A stretch of 64,000 bases of DNA from Dama dama (Eukaryota > Chordata > Mammalia > Artiodactyla > Cervidae). The notes under the pieces were generated by a model. It had not been told where the DNA came from, did not search any database, and saw nothing but the letters and a program-made list of their open reading frames with translations. The stretch's first letter is position 1. Each line of letters starts with the position of its first letter. The stretch covers positions 118,366,501 to 118,430,500 of the forward strand of contig NC_083685.1 of NCBI RefSeq assembly GCF_033118175.1, in the 5' to 3' direction. The position numbers and the translations under genes are program-made. Below are positions 11,650-22,520 of the stretch, one piece after another.

Positions 11650-11835
11650 ATTCTGTCTCCAAGAGACATCTGGCAAGGTCTGGAGACAGTTTAGGTTGTC
11701 ACAACTGGAGGTGGGGGGCACCACTGGTATTCAGAAGCTAAAGCCCGAGATACTGGCGAAGAATGCACAACCAAGGATTATCTTGCTCAGTATCTCAAAA
11801 GTGGCAGATGGAGAAATGCTGCTCTGTAGCATTGT
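11650..11835 (+). mobile_element. MER20-like hAT DNA transposon remnant
   Basis: Contains ACATCTGGCAAGGTCTGGAG and TTGTCACAACTGGAGGTGG followed by CACCACTGGTATTC. These blocks and their order match MER20, a non-autonomous hAT-Charlie element found across placental mammals. Confidence 0.7.
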
Positions 11836-12004
11836 AGCATGTCTCAATACACTCATTCCTCTGTTAATGGGGACACAGAACGTTTTACAACAGCAAAAAT
11901 TGAAAACAGTCTAAAATGTACAAATGATGATTTGTCTAAGTGAGAACATATTATGCATTTAGGAGATTTCGAATCTACAAAGAATGTCTAATATATTTTA
12001 ATTT

Positions 12005-12130
12005 GTAAAAAAAAAAAAAAATCTGGCTACGCTGTGCATGTGGGATCTTAGTACCCCAACCTGGGATCAAACCTACAGCCTCCATCTTGGAAGGGCCAGT
12101 CTTAACCACTGGACCACCAAGGAAGTCCCA
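12005..12130 (-). mobile_element. CHR-type SINE, antisense
   Basis: An oligo(A)-flanked copy with GTGGGATCTTAGTACCCCAA, the reverse B-box region and an inverted head ACCACCAAGGAAGTCCC. Confidence 0.8.
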
Positions 12131-12435
12131 ATAATATTTTAATTTTCACTGAATAAAAGCTAAACACAAAGTTGTATACACAACAGGTGAAATAGGAATG
12201 TGCCCTTGCCATGGTGTCATGTGAACAACACAGGATCCAAAATAGTGTTGGGCCACTGAAGGCATCTGTGTGAACATGGTATCTGAGAAAGAGCCTGGAA
12301 GGAAAAACATGGAATTATGGCAGTGGTTGTTGAGGGTGATGGTAGTGGTTCTTGTGTCTACTCTTTATTTTCCAAATTTTTCATTACAATAATGGACAGT
12401 GATAGGAAAACAAAATAAAGATTTAAAAGCAGCTA

Positions 12436-12555
12436 TTTAGGGAATTCCCTGGCGGTCCAGTGGATAGGACTGGGCGCTTTCACTGCCATAGCCCAGGTTC
12501 AATCCCTGGTCAGGGAACTAAGATCCCACATGCACAGCAGCAGCCAAAAACTAAA
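12436..12555 (+). mobile_element. CHR-type SINE, sense
   Basis: Head GGGAATTCCCTGGCGGTCCA, B-box region GGTTCAATCCCTGGTCAGGG, and AGATCCCACATGC near the 3' end. Confidence 0.85.
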
Positions 12556-12639
12556 ATTAAATACATAAAGCAGCCAGTTACCATTGTCCGTGGAATGTTC
12601 GTCTATAGTCATCGAGATTCTCAGCAACGTCCCCCATCA

Positions 12640-12775
12640 GGGCTCTCTCCTAAGAAGCTGCCATGCTTTCTGGGCCTGGGTAGACTCACACGCTCTCTTG
12701 TACCCCCATGCCTTTGCATGTGCTGCTGTTTCAGCCTGCAATGCCTGCCCTTCTGGGTCTATCTGGCGAAAAGTG
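12640..12775 (+). mobile_element. L2 LINE 3' fragment, sense (old)
   Basis: The stretch CCCCCATGCCTTTGCATGTG followed by TGCAATGCCTGCCCTTCTG has the layout of the L2 3' end. Diverged. Confidence 0.5.
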
Positions 12776-12953
12776 TTAGGTGCTCAGTCATGTCTCTTTT
12801 TGACCCCATGGCTCCTTTGTCCATGAGGATTCTCCAGGAAAGAATGCTGGAGTGGGTTGCCATTCCCTTCTCCAGGGGATCTTCCCAACCCAGGGATTGA
12901 ACCCAGGTCTCCCGCATTGCAGGCAGATCCTGAGCCACCAGGGAAGCCCTTAC
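12776..12953 (-). mobile_element. Bov-tA SINE, antisense
   Basis: GGTGCTCAGTCATGTCTCTT, then GGATTCTCCAGGAAAGAATG, a reverse B-box region and the inverted head GAGCCACCAGGGAAGCCC. Confidence 0.88.
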
Positions 12954-13047
12954 CAAATGGGAACCAAAGCAATAGTACTATATTCTTTTTGAAAAATGAT
13001 GATGATGATGGGTATTTCTGGCTTCTAAAACTCCTGGCATATAGTGT

Positions 13048-13176
13048 GGTTTTTTCTCCCCCCCTTAGCCATGCTGTAAGGCTTGCGGGTTCTTAGCTCC
13101 CCAACCAGGGATTGAACCTGGCCCCCAGCAGTGAAGGCACCAAGTCCTAACCAATGGATTGCCAGGGAATTCCTGT
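13048..13176 (-). mobile_element. CHR-type SINE, antisense
   Basis: GGTTCTTAGCTCCCCAACCA with the reverse B-box region GGGATTGAACCTGGCC and an inverted head TGGATTGCCAGGGAATTCC. Confidence 0.82.
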
Positions 13177-13261
13177 GGCACACAGTGTTTGAAAACCGAG
13201 TGGTGAGCTGTAATTCAGTTCTGACAAAAACCACCCAGAGTTAATGCAGACCTCACTAGTT

Positions 13262-13860
13262 AAAGGGCAGATGATCCAGAACAAGACTGCCCTTACTTCA
13301 GACAGCTGGATACAAACCTAGGGGGTTCTCATGATTCCTCTCGGATCTGATAATTCTCTACAATAACTCAGGAAAGTGCTATAACTTATGATCAAAGTTT
13401 CATTAGGAGACAAATCAGTTCCAATTAAATGAAGAGACACATAGGGCAAGATCTAGGAGGGTCCCAAATGCATAGCTTTGGGGTTGCCTCTCCATGGAGC
13501 AGACTGTGCCGCTCTCCTAGCACATCAGTGTGGTCATTCACCAAGAAGCCCCACTGAGTTGTCACTGCATTCTGCAGGCATGATGGATTAAATACTGACC
13601 ATCCAATTGAACCCAATCTCCAGCCTCTGCTCCCTGGAGGTCAGGCTGGCTCAAAGTCCCAACCCTCTAATTCCATGGTTGATGTTTCTGATGGCCAGAT
13701 TCCAGCCCTAAGTTATCGAGGGGCCCTCCAAGAGTCAACTCATTAGCATAAACTCAGGTGTGATCCAGGAAGCTCATGAATAATGAAGATGTTTCCTTCA
13801 CTTGGGAAATTCCAAGAGTTAGAAGCTCTGTACCAGGAACCTGGCACAAATTCTTTATTA
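13262..13860 (-). mobile_element. Probable old LTR/ERVL-type remnant, antisense
   Basis: The stretch with CAACTCATTAGCATAAACTC and the following GAAATTCCAAGAGTTAGAAG resembles mammalian ERVL-class LTR sequence in reverse. I cannot name the subfamily and no internal genes are present. Confidence 0.35.
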
Positions 13861-14605
13861 TTCAACACACAGTAGATGCTCAACAAATATTTGCAAAGCG
13901 GAAAGATACACTCAAAATACAAGAGATTGGCAGGGGAGAGGAAGGCAGTTAGGGTTTTAGATTCTTTCATCTCACACGTGGAAGAGGGGCATGGAGAGAT
14001 GGATATTATACACTGTGAGAAACCAATACTTTTAAACATTCCAATCATATAACGAACTCGTTGTACCCTGGTTTATATTACCAACCACCCTGATGATAAT
14101 TGGGCTTCCCAGGTGACTTGTTCATAGACAGAGAATGCTAGCCAGGCTGACACAGACTGCAGGTCTGCCTGAGTCTATCTTTTGTAAATTAATAAAGTGG
14201 CGTTCTAGCTTACATAGTTCGGTCTCTTTGAGCTCTTTGTGCTTTCCACCATGAATATGGCTTCTGTGCCTGTAAGTGGTGTGCTGCCCAAGACCCAGCC
14301 TTGGACCCTGGCAAGTTCTTCCAGGCTGGTGCCACCCCAGGAGCCTCTAGGAGACTTCCGGTCAGCTCTCTGCCTCTACATTTCAGGGTGTGGGCTTCAG
14401 GGCATTCACAACATTTCTGAAACAGAAGAGTTTCGGGAACACCCCAAATTGGATCTGGGTGATTTGAACATAATCCCAGGCAACTATGTCTGAGATGTGG
14501 TTGCAACTGAGAAAGCTTAAGCCTAATTAATTTTATTCCACTTAACTTAAAGAAAGAGTATGTGAAAGAAAGGAATCTAATGACATCTGTAAATTATAAC
14601 CCCCA
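13861..14605. other. Intergenic sequence, no gene seen
   Basis: Mixed sequence with MIR/L2-like traces near 13870 (GTAGATGCTCAACAAATATT). The open frames at 14210-14506 on both strands have no support. Confidence 0.35.
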
Positions 14606-14800
14606 GGAACTTCCCTGGTGGTGCAGTGGCTAAAGCTTCAAGCTTCCCAATGCAGGGGACTCGGGTTCAATCCCTGGTTGGGAACTAGAGTCCATATGCT
14701 GCAACTAAACATCACACATTCAACAGATGCCACAGTGGCAGATTGAAGATCCCACATGCTACAACTAAGACCTGACGCACCTGCCCCCTCTCCCCCCCAA
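14606..14800 (+). mobile_element. CHR-type SINE, sense
   Basis: Head GGAACTTCCCTGGTGGTGCA, B-box region GGTTCAATCCCTGGTTGGGA, then CATATGCTGCAACTAA repeats toward the 3' end. Confidence 0.85.
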
Positions 14801-15945
14801 CAAATTGTAAACCCAAAGCACAAAGCTCACAGTGTTTTTTTGATCTTGGCCAGAATCTAGAGACACTGACTCTGATGTACATAAGCCTTGTAGTGATTGA
14901 AGAGATATACTCTTTTGGAGGAAACAGAGAATTTGCTCCTCTAAAACTTGAATGAGGAAAGATTAGCCCATCTTCAACTGCAGTTTGATTTAGTTCTCTA
15001 CAGGGAAACTTCTGATTAATAATTAGACCCTCTGACTCACCTTTGCTATCTCCTCCCTGTTACAAAATAATAAGCGATATTCTAGTTTATACACCTGCTT
15101 TTTATGAGTTTGGTTAACATGAGTTGGTTCCACAAATCTGATGTATTGACAAAAGTGAGTTTCAAACTAAGGAAATTTGAGGACCAGACTTCAGATATAG
15201 TGACCCCCTCCTCTAACATATTGTCAGCCTGTGACCAGACAGACAACTCCTCCCTAGAGCTCATTTATCTACTCTTCCCCTCAATCCACAACACACCTAA
15301 TCTAGGAACATGTTCTACAGTATCCCTGAATCATGTTCTCTTTGGACATCCCCAGTGGCCAGGACCTCATTGTTACAACCCTTGAAAGCAGCCCTTTCTT
15401 GGAGATCTCAGTTGTTAGAATAGTCCTTCTTAAACTGAAATCAAACCTGTCACTTCATAACTTCTACCTACTAGTTTTTTCCCAAAATATAAAAAATGTT
15501 TTCGTGAACCTTGCCTATCCTCAGTTCTTCCCAAAGAACTTGACCATGATGGAGTCCAACCCTCTTAGCACCCTACTGTTTTCCTTCTAGCTGTCCAGTG
15601 TCTTTCTTGAAAACATGATATCCACCCTGCCCTGCACCAGTGAATCTGACAGATTCATTAGCACTATTATTTTTGAGACATAAGATATTAATGCAGCAAA
15701 ACTGTTTAAGCAGCTGCATCTCACTGTTGGCTCATGTGCTTATGATAAAAATGCCTTCATCTCAACGTACTTCCCCTTCCTCTTGGATGTGAAGCTGTTG
15801 AAATGAGATACACATCGGGAAAGTTGTGGGTTTACTACGGTGAGCTTACTTCCCTCTTTGGTGAATGCTGTTTCAGTTCAATCTGAGGGATAGGGTTCTT
15901 AGCTCAGGATGAATTTACAGAGCCATTCAAGAATTCATACCCAAT
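14801..15945. other. Intergenic sequence, no gene seen
   Basis: No repeat I can name with confidence. Two plus-strand open frames (15104-15385, 15333-15590) overlap in different frames and lack conserved features. Confidence 0.4.
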
Positions 15946-15947
15946 GG

Positions 15948-16140
15948 GACTTCCCTGGTGGGCCAGTGGCTAGGACTCTGAGCTCCCATTACAGGGGGCC
16001 CAGGTTCCATCCCTGGTCAGGGAACTAGATCCCACATGCCTCAACTAAAAGAGAACCTGCATGTCAGAACAAAGATCAAAAGATCCTGTATGCTGCAACT
16101 AGATTCAGTGTAGCTAAATAAATATTAAAAAAAAAAAAAA
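15948..16140 (+). mobile_element. CHR-type SINE, sense
   Basis: Head GGGACTTCCCTGGTGGGCCA, a B-box region with GGTTCCATCCCTGGTCAGGG and an A-rich tail at 16126-16143. Confidence 0.85.
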
Positions 16141-16245
16141 AAGAATCCATATCCAAGTAGTGAATGACTTTTTCTTACAAAGAAAAAAACACAAAACCCA
16201 CCTTTCTTGAGGAGGTGAAACATCATCAGAGAGCTGGGGAAGATT

Positions 16246-16474
16246 TCTCACTGTCCCTGGTGGCTGAGAGGTAAAGAGTCCACCTGCAATGCAGGAGATG
16301 GATTCGAGATGCGGGTTCCATCCCTGGGTTGGGAACACCCCCTGTAGAAGGAAACGGCAACCCACTCCAGTATTCTTGCCTGGGAAATCCCATGGACACA
16401 GGAGCGTGGTGGGCTATATAGTCCATGGGGTCGCAAGAGTCAGGCACGGCTTAGTGACTAAACCATCACCACCA
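16246..16474 (+). mobile_element. Bov-tA SINE, sense
   Basis: Head CTGTCCCTGGTGGCTGAGAG, then AACCCACTCCAGTATTCTTG and a 3' part with GGGTCGCAAGAGTCAGGCAC. Confidence 0.88.
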
Positions 16475-17330
<856 letters not shown>

Positions 17331-18234
17331 TGAAGGGAGGGACGAGAAAGGGGTCAGCGCTGACCAGAGAGGAGACTCCAGGTCCGTGTTCGTGTTTGAA
17401 AGGAGCAAAATGTGTCCCCAAGATTGTGTGTGTGTTGGCAGCCTTTTCGGAATGAAGCCAGTTGTTCAGCTACTGAAATGATCTCGAGCGAGCCTGGCAG
17501 GCTGGAGAAAACTTTGCATGTTAAGTAGTTGCTCCATCACAGAGGAGGGAAAGTGTCAAAAGGGGTCGTGGCGCGCCTTTCGGAAGCCTTGCGGGCTGGG
17601 CTCGCGGGACGCGGCGGGCGGCGGGCGCCCCAGGAGCTCGGGGTCCGCCCTGCGCCCGGGTCCGCGTCCCGCCGGCTATCTCAGGCGCTGGGTGCGCCCC
17701 GCCGCGGCTGGGGGCGGAGGGAGCCGAAATTGGACCTCTCTTCTCTCTCCCTGCAGCCCCAACCAATTGCCTTGGGACACCTGAGTCTTTAAAACACACA
17801 AAACATATTCACACAGTTGCATGCATGAGATGGAAAATACTGAGAGAATGAAGAAACAAGAGGTTCTCTGCGGAGAGGTGTTTTTGTTTGGCTTTTATGT
17901 AGATGTTCTGTTCGATTCACTATCTCCGGGAAAAATAGCTTCCGCACCTCGCAGGGCAATTTACTTTGGGTTATTTTTCCACATGGAAATTGAATGACTT
18001 CAGTGGCATTTAACCCAAATATCAGACAATCTTTCCCATGACAACAGATGGTGATATCAATGGGGAAGCAGTTGTGAGGTCAACAGTTGACAGTCAGGAA
18101 TTGGATATCCACCAGAACTTTATTCAGCTGTGTATGGGCAACGCTGAACATAATGAGTCAGAATCAACCTCTCTGCAAAAACATGAACTATAACCGGCGA
18201 TTATTGCTGGCTGAAAGCTGATTTTAAAGGAGAT

Positions 18235-18308
18235 TGTCAATTTGGCAAGATAAATCACTTGAAGTGAAGACTGTCAATTTGGCAAGATAAATCACTTTAA
18301 ATGAAGTG
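18235..18308 (+). repeat. 37-bp tandem duplication
   Basis: TGTCAATTTGGCAAGATAAA at 18235 recurs at 18272, a period of 37 bp. The two copies differ only near their 3' ends (CTTGAAGTGAA against CTTTAAATGAA). Confidence 0.85.
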
Positions 18309-18611
18309 TTGCAAGAACTGCAAAGGGGCAGACCAAGCATTTCAATGCCAGAGGAGAGAAATACTGAAAACCAGCCGTTAAAACAATAGAAAAAATAAAG
18401 ACGGGCTCTTGTGCCCGTCTGGAGGGCACTGGGACCCAGGCAAAAGGGGGAGGTGATATTGTGTAACTGGGCATGGAAAGTTGCCCAGCTTCTAAGCTGG
18501 CTGGTTTGCTCACCAACCTGCCTGCAGAGCTGGGGAAAAATCACTAATAATTTCAAAAATTTGTTTTCATGCCATGCCATTTAGGAGCTTTTTCTCTACC
18601 ACGAAAATGAT

Positions 18612-18646
18612 GCGGGGGGCGGGGGGCGGGGGGCGGGGAGGAGGGG
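18612..18646 (+). repeat. G-rich tract with G-quadruplex potential
   Basis: Four successive G4-G6 runs separated by single C (GCGGGGGGCGGGGGGC, continuing), then GAGGAGGGG. It lies on the coding strand of C17orf58 intron 1. Confidence 0.8.
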
Positions 18647-19309
18647 TGCATGCAAGAGATGTGTGTGCTTTCACACTTAACCGGGGGCTTCTGCCTCCCA
18701 GCCACGCTTTAAACATCTTTCTAAGCTGTGGTTTACTAATAAGCGGTGTCCAAGAAGCCAGATAAAAATCCACTCACAAATGCTCGATTCTTCGGAGACC
18801 AAGATGACAGTGTAAACACGGATGGGAAAACCAAATAGTTCTGTTGTCAGGGGCGCTTAAACAATTAGGAGAACCTGTAATATGAGACCTTTCCCCCTGG
18901 GGTTTGCTCTCGGTACTTTTCTCAACAAACTGTACACAGCAGAAAGGCGGATGTTTATATATATATTAAAGAAAGGGCAAAAAGAGTTTGTTATTTAACC
19001 AGAGATGTCAGTTGTGTTTAGTCCTAGAACAAATAGGCTGTTGTAATTTTAAAAGCTATTGATTTAGACAGGGTCCTTAACAAAATGAAATCTTCCCATG
19101 TGGTGGGAAAAACGTTCTTAGTTGTCCTCATTCTCACAGGGCGAGACCCTCATCTCGGTCTTCCTGCGAGGCCTAGGAAACCCGTGCTCATCAGAAGCTG
19201 GGGCGTCTTTCCTCTCCTAACCGGGGGCGCCTTCCGCTTCCCGCTCCCGTTCTCTTGGCTTCATTTCCAGACCCCCTCTCGCAGGTGTATGGCTCAGTTA
19301 ACGCTGTCC

Positions 19310-19570
19310 CCCATCTCCTCCCCTCCCCTCCGCAGCCTCATCTCTGCCGGCCTTTCCTCCTCCCTCAGTCTCCCCGGCCTCACCTCGCCTCCCTCCTCTC
19401 GGCCTCTCTCCCTTCTTCTCGGCCTCTCCCCTTCCCCCCTCCCCTTCCCTCCCCTCTCAGTCTCCCCTTTCCCCCCCCTCCTCTCGACCAGCCCCCTCCT
19501 CTGCCCTCTCGTCTCAGCCTCCCCGGCCTCTCCTCCTCTAATGGCCTCCCCAGCCTCTCTTCTCTCCCTA
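19310..19570 (+). repeat. Long polypyrimidine tract before exon 2
   Basis: About 260 nt almost entirely C and T, so the minus strand is a homopurine tract. It merges with the exon 2 acceptor polypyrimidine tract. Mirror-like C/T segments could form triplex DNA (inference). Confidence 0.75.
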
Positions 19571-20200
19571 CAGCCTCGCCGCCCCACAGCCGGAAACCCG
19601 ACCCCGGCGGAGGCCCGACTGCGGAGATGCCTGGGCCCGGGGCGCAGCCGGTCCCCGAGACCCCGCGGCGGCCGCGCGCGGCCGAAGCCGCTCCGCGTGC
19701 CTGGTCAGACCTGAGGCGCCGGAAGCCCCCGCCGCCCGCGGAGAACCGGGCGGGCTTCCGGGAGGCCGCGCGCGCACCCGCCGGCCCGCCGAGCCCGCGC
19801 CTGGCCCAGGCCGAGAACCGCGCGTCACCGCGCCGCCAGCCGGCGCTGGGGGAGTTCCCGCGGCGCGCGCGCGCCCGGGCCCCGCGCCTCCCGGCCGTGC
19901 GGCCTTCCGCGCGCGCCGTCGAGATCCCCGCCGGCCCCGCCCACCCCAACCGGCCGCGCGCCGCCGCGCCGCCCCCGGAACCCGCGCCCGCGCCGCCGCC
20001 GCACCTTGGAGAGCTGCAGGGGGAGGAAGCCGAGCCCGGCGCCGAGCACTGTGCGCGCGCCTGCAGGGCGGACTTGGACGAGCGCGAGTCCTACTGCACC
20101 AGCGAGTTCGGTGAGTCCCGCCCGCAGCTCCTCCCGGGCCCGGGCGACCGAGCCCAGGCCGCGGGGCGAGCCTTTCCGAGCCGAGAGCGCTGGACTGTGC
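19560..20200. promoter_or_regulatory. CpG island over C17orf58 exon 2
   Basis: Dense CpG and GC content across exon 2 and the start of intron 2. It produces long spurious open frames on the minus strand (for example 19380-19949 and 19568-20236). It could mark an internal promoter, since exon 1 lies 2.3 kb upstream in less GC-rich DNA. Confidence 0.6.
19574..20110 (+). CDS. C17orf58: C17orf58 coding exon 2 (Pro/Arg-rich region)
   Basis: Encodes residues 26-204 and the first base of codon 205. Residues about 26-183 are rich in Pro, Ala and Arg with little predicted order (for example RRPRAAEAAPRAW and PRRARARAPRLP) and many dibasic sites that proprotein convertases could cut (inference). There is no cysteine until residue 185. 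The exon then enters the C-terminal module with Cys185, Cys189 and Cys200 (CARAC and SYCTSEF). GC content is very high and the exon forms the core of a CpG island (about 19560-20200). The acceptor is CTACAG and the donor GTGAG; phases agree with exons 1 and 3. Confidence 0.93.
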
Positions 20201-20360
20201 CCCGGGGCCCCTAAACCAAACCCTAGAGAAACCCACCTGCTCGGTTTTGCAAGCCCCAGAGCTGTGTGGACCATTTCGTGACTTGTAAGAAACGCACTGG
20301 GGGGAGAAAAGAGGATGTGAGCGCTATGCATTTCTCCAAACTCTTGTTTTTTGAAAGCAG

Positions 20361-20552
20361 CATTGAACGGAATCGTGCATGATGTAGACGTCCTCGGCAC
20401 AGGGATCCGGCTGGTGACTCTCCTGGTGGACCGAGACGGGCTGTACAAGATGAACCGCCTGTACATCACTCCAGACGGGTTTTTCTTCCGAGTCCACATA
20501 CTAGCCCTAGACTCCTCTAGTTGCAATAAGCCATGTCCAGAATTTAAGCCAG
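20361..20552 (+). CDS. C17orf58: C17orf58 coding exon 3 (netrin-like module, part 1)
   Basis: Encodes residues 205-268 (ALNGIVHDVDVLGTGIRLVT to SSSCNKPCPEFKP), phase 1 on both sides. The alternation of hydrophobic residues fits a beta-barrel; Cys259 and Cys263 lie in a CNKPC motif like the C-x2/3-C of NTR modules. The acceptor is GAAAGCAG and the donor GTATTG after CCAG. If intron 3 is kept, the frame runs on for 18 codons and stops at 20608, giving a truncated module without the last cysteine. Confidence 0.94.
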
Positions 20553-21212
20553 GTATTGAAACTGACCGAAGGGACCATTTTGAATATGCACTTTATGCCA
20601 CATTGTAACTTGTATATGCCACAGCTCGGTCCCTATCGGTCACCTCAGTACCATTTTTTTTTTTTTTTGGGGGGGGGAGGGTATTCTAAAATGAATAGAG
20701 TTTATACAAGTATCACTTCGGCCACTGTGATTTAAATTCCATCAGCGAACACCCCCTCCCGGCTCCTCTGGTTAAGGATGGGAACTGTGCGGGCTGGCAC
20801 AAAGCAAGTCACCGTTTGTTGACAAGTGGAGTGAATGACCGAACACAGTTGCCAGAAGGGATGCCTAAGGGGCTGTTTAAACTGAGTTTATAGTCGTCTT
20901 TGCGGGGGCGGGGGGCGAGTAATGCCCACTCCTACGTCTTTCTAGAAATGTGCTCTGTAAAATCCTGCTCGTACTGTTGTGATTAGAACCTTTGTTCCTA
21001 GTGTTGGCTATTAACAGCCTGAGAATCTGATTGTAAAGGTCACTCAGCTGTTTCCACCTGTTGTCTGAGGTCTGAATGTCTGAGATTCAGCAAGTGCAGC
21101 AAGATCATAGATTCAAGCTATAGGCATGTCTTAAAGGTGTTATGTTTTCTTATTGTTACATGGCACTTGAAAGATAACTATACCTTTATATTTTGGCTTT
21201 TTTTTTCTTCAG

Positions 21213-21403
21213 GCAGCAGGTATATTGTGATGGGCCACATCTACCATAAGAGAAGGCAGCTTCCTACAGCTCTGCTTCAGGTCCTGAGAGGGCGCCTTCG
21301 CCCAGGAGATGGACTACTCAGGAGCAGCAGCAGCTACGTGAAAAGATTTAACCGAAAAAGGGATGGGCAAGTGCAAGGGGCAATTCACGCCCAGTGCATC
21401 TGA
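21213..21403 (+). CDS. C17orf58: C17orf58 coding exon 4 (netrin-like module, part 2) and stop
   Basis: Encodes residues 269-331 and TGA. It starts GSRYIVMGHIYHKRRQLP and ends AIHAQCI, so Cys330 is the next-to-last residue. With Cys185, 189, 200, 259 and 263 this makes six cysteines, the number and layout of NTR/TIMP-type modules (an FC/YC-x-S segment, CxxxCP, then a Y-x-x-MG strand). The region RGRLRPGDG and KRFNRKRDG is basic, which could favour binding to heparan sulfate (inference). The acceptor is TTCTTCAG. Confidence 0.95.
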
Positions 21404-22520
21404 AACACAAGAGCTGGGCATTTCTGGATCTGAAACTTAAATTCTGCAACGAGACAGGAAAGGCCTTATCATCATATAATGGGATTATCCTTTAGAAAGG
21501 GCACATAGTCCCTTTAGGAACTATTTGAAAGTCCCAACTCTCATCTTGAAGTCACTGTCTTATTTACAAAAGGCTTCTTAAATGGTTATGCTTCTGAGCT
21601 CCATGGCGGGGTTATTCAACTGGTGTGCCAGTTCTTCACACAAGCTCAGCTAACTGACCTGTCCAGTTAAGAGATCACTGCTTCATGTTGTTTATTTTTA
21701 ATTATTTTAATTTAAATACATTCTTCAGTAGAAATAGTTCACAAAAACATTTGCTTGATCTTAAATATACAATTCCAAGTAGTTTATATCATGTATCAAA
21801 CCAGATTTTATACTAAAACCATCACATTTTAAATTCTGTACATAACAGTAAGTGCACTAGTCAGACGTATGAAATGTCATTTAGTTCACATTTAGATCAA
21901 ACACTAAATTGGAGCCCAAGACAAGTATTGAAGTTTTCCACTTAAGAGTACCGAAGGTCTTATTTCAAGCAAACAGGTGTTCCTGATGTACCAAAATACA
22001 AGATACAGTTTATTTTCACACCTCCCAGGTTCTAAAATCCTGTTTTGTGCCATACTGGCAGCTCTCCCAATGCCAAACATATTCTGGGTGTATCTGATGT
22101 TATTTTTCTATTAAGACCAAGTATCATGTTTGTGTTTGTAAAGCAGTAAATCTTGCTGTGAAATAAGATCTTGGATGCACCTGGTTTTTTTAGCCTCACT
22201 GAGCCCCAGGTTTGGGAAAAAAGCATTTCTCAAACTCACTCCCCAAACCCTGGAACCAGTATTTAATGATGGCGTGCAAGCATATGAATCTTAAACGTTT
22301 TCCAGCTAGCTTGAAAAATATTTAATCATGAACTGAATTTATTATTGATTTTTATTATTATTGATTTTATACCTGAGCCCACAAAGACATTAACAGTGTT
22401 TTTCTTTTCCCAGAAGACCAAGCTGTGCTTTAGTTAATTTGAAACTCTGTGAATAGAGACACTGATAATCCTTGGTTGAAGATGACTGCCTAAAGAAAAA
22501 TAAAGAACTGCACTGAAGAG
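21404..22520 (+). other. C17orf58: C17orf58 3' UTR (probable extent)
   Basis: AT-rich sequence after the TGA with no further coding signal. The first canonical AATAAA lies at 22499-22504, so cleavage is expected about 10-30 nt later. The exact end is inferred. Confidence 0.6.
22499..22504 (+). terminator. C17orf58: Polyadenylation signal AATAAA for C17orf58
   Basis: Canonical hexamer about 1.1 kb after the stop codon, on the plus strand. Confidence 0.65.

Noticed and set aside
19380..20526. Long minus-strand frames (189, 222 and 233 codons)
   Set aside because: They are antisense to the real C17orf58 exons 2 and 3 in a CpG island, contradict each other in frame and have only low-complexity Arg/Gly/Ala content.
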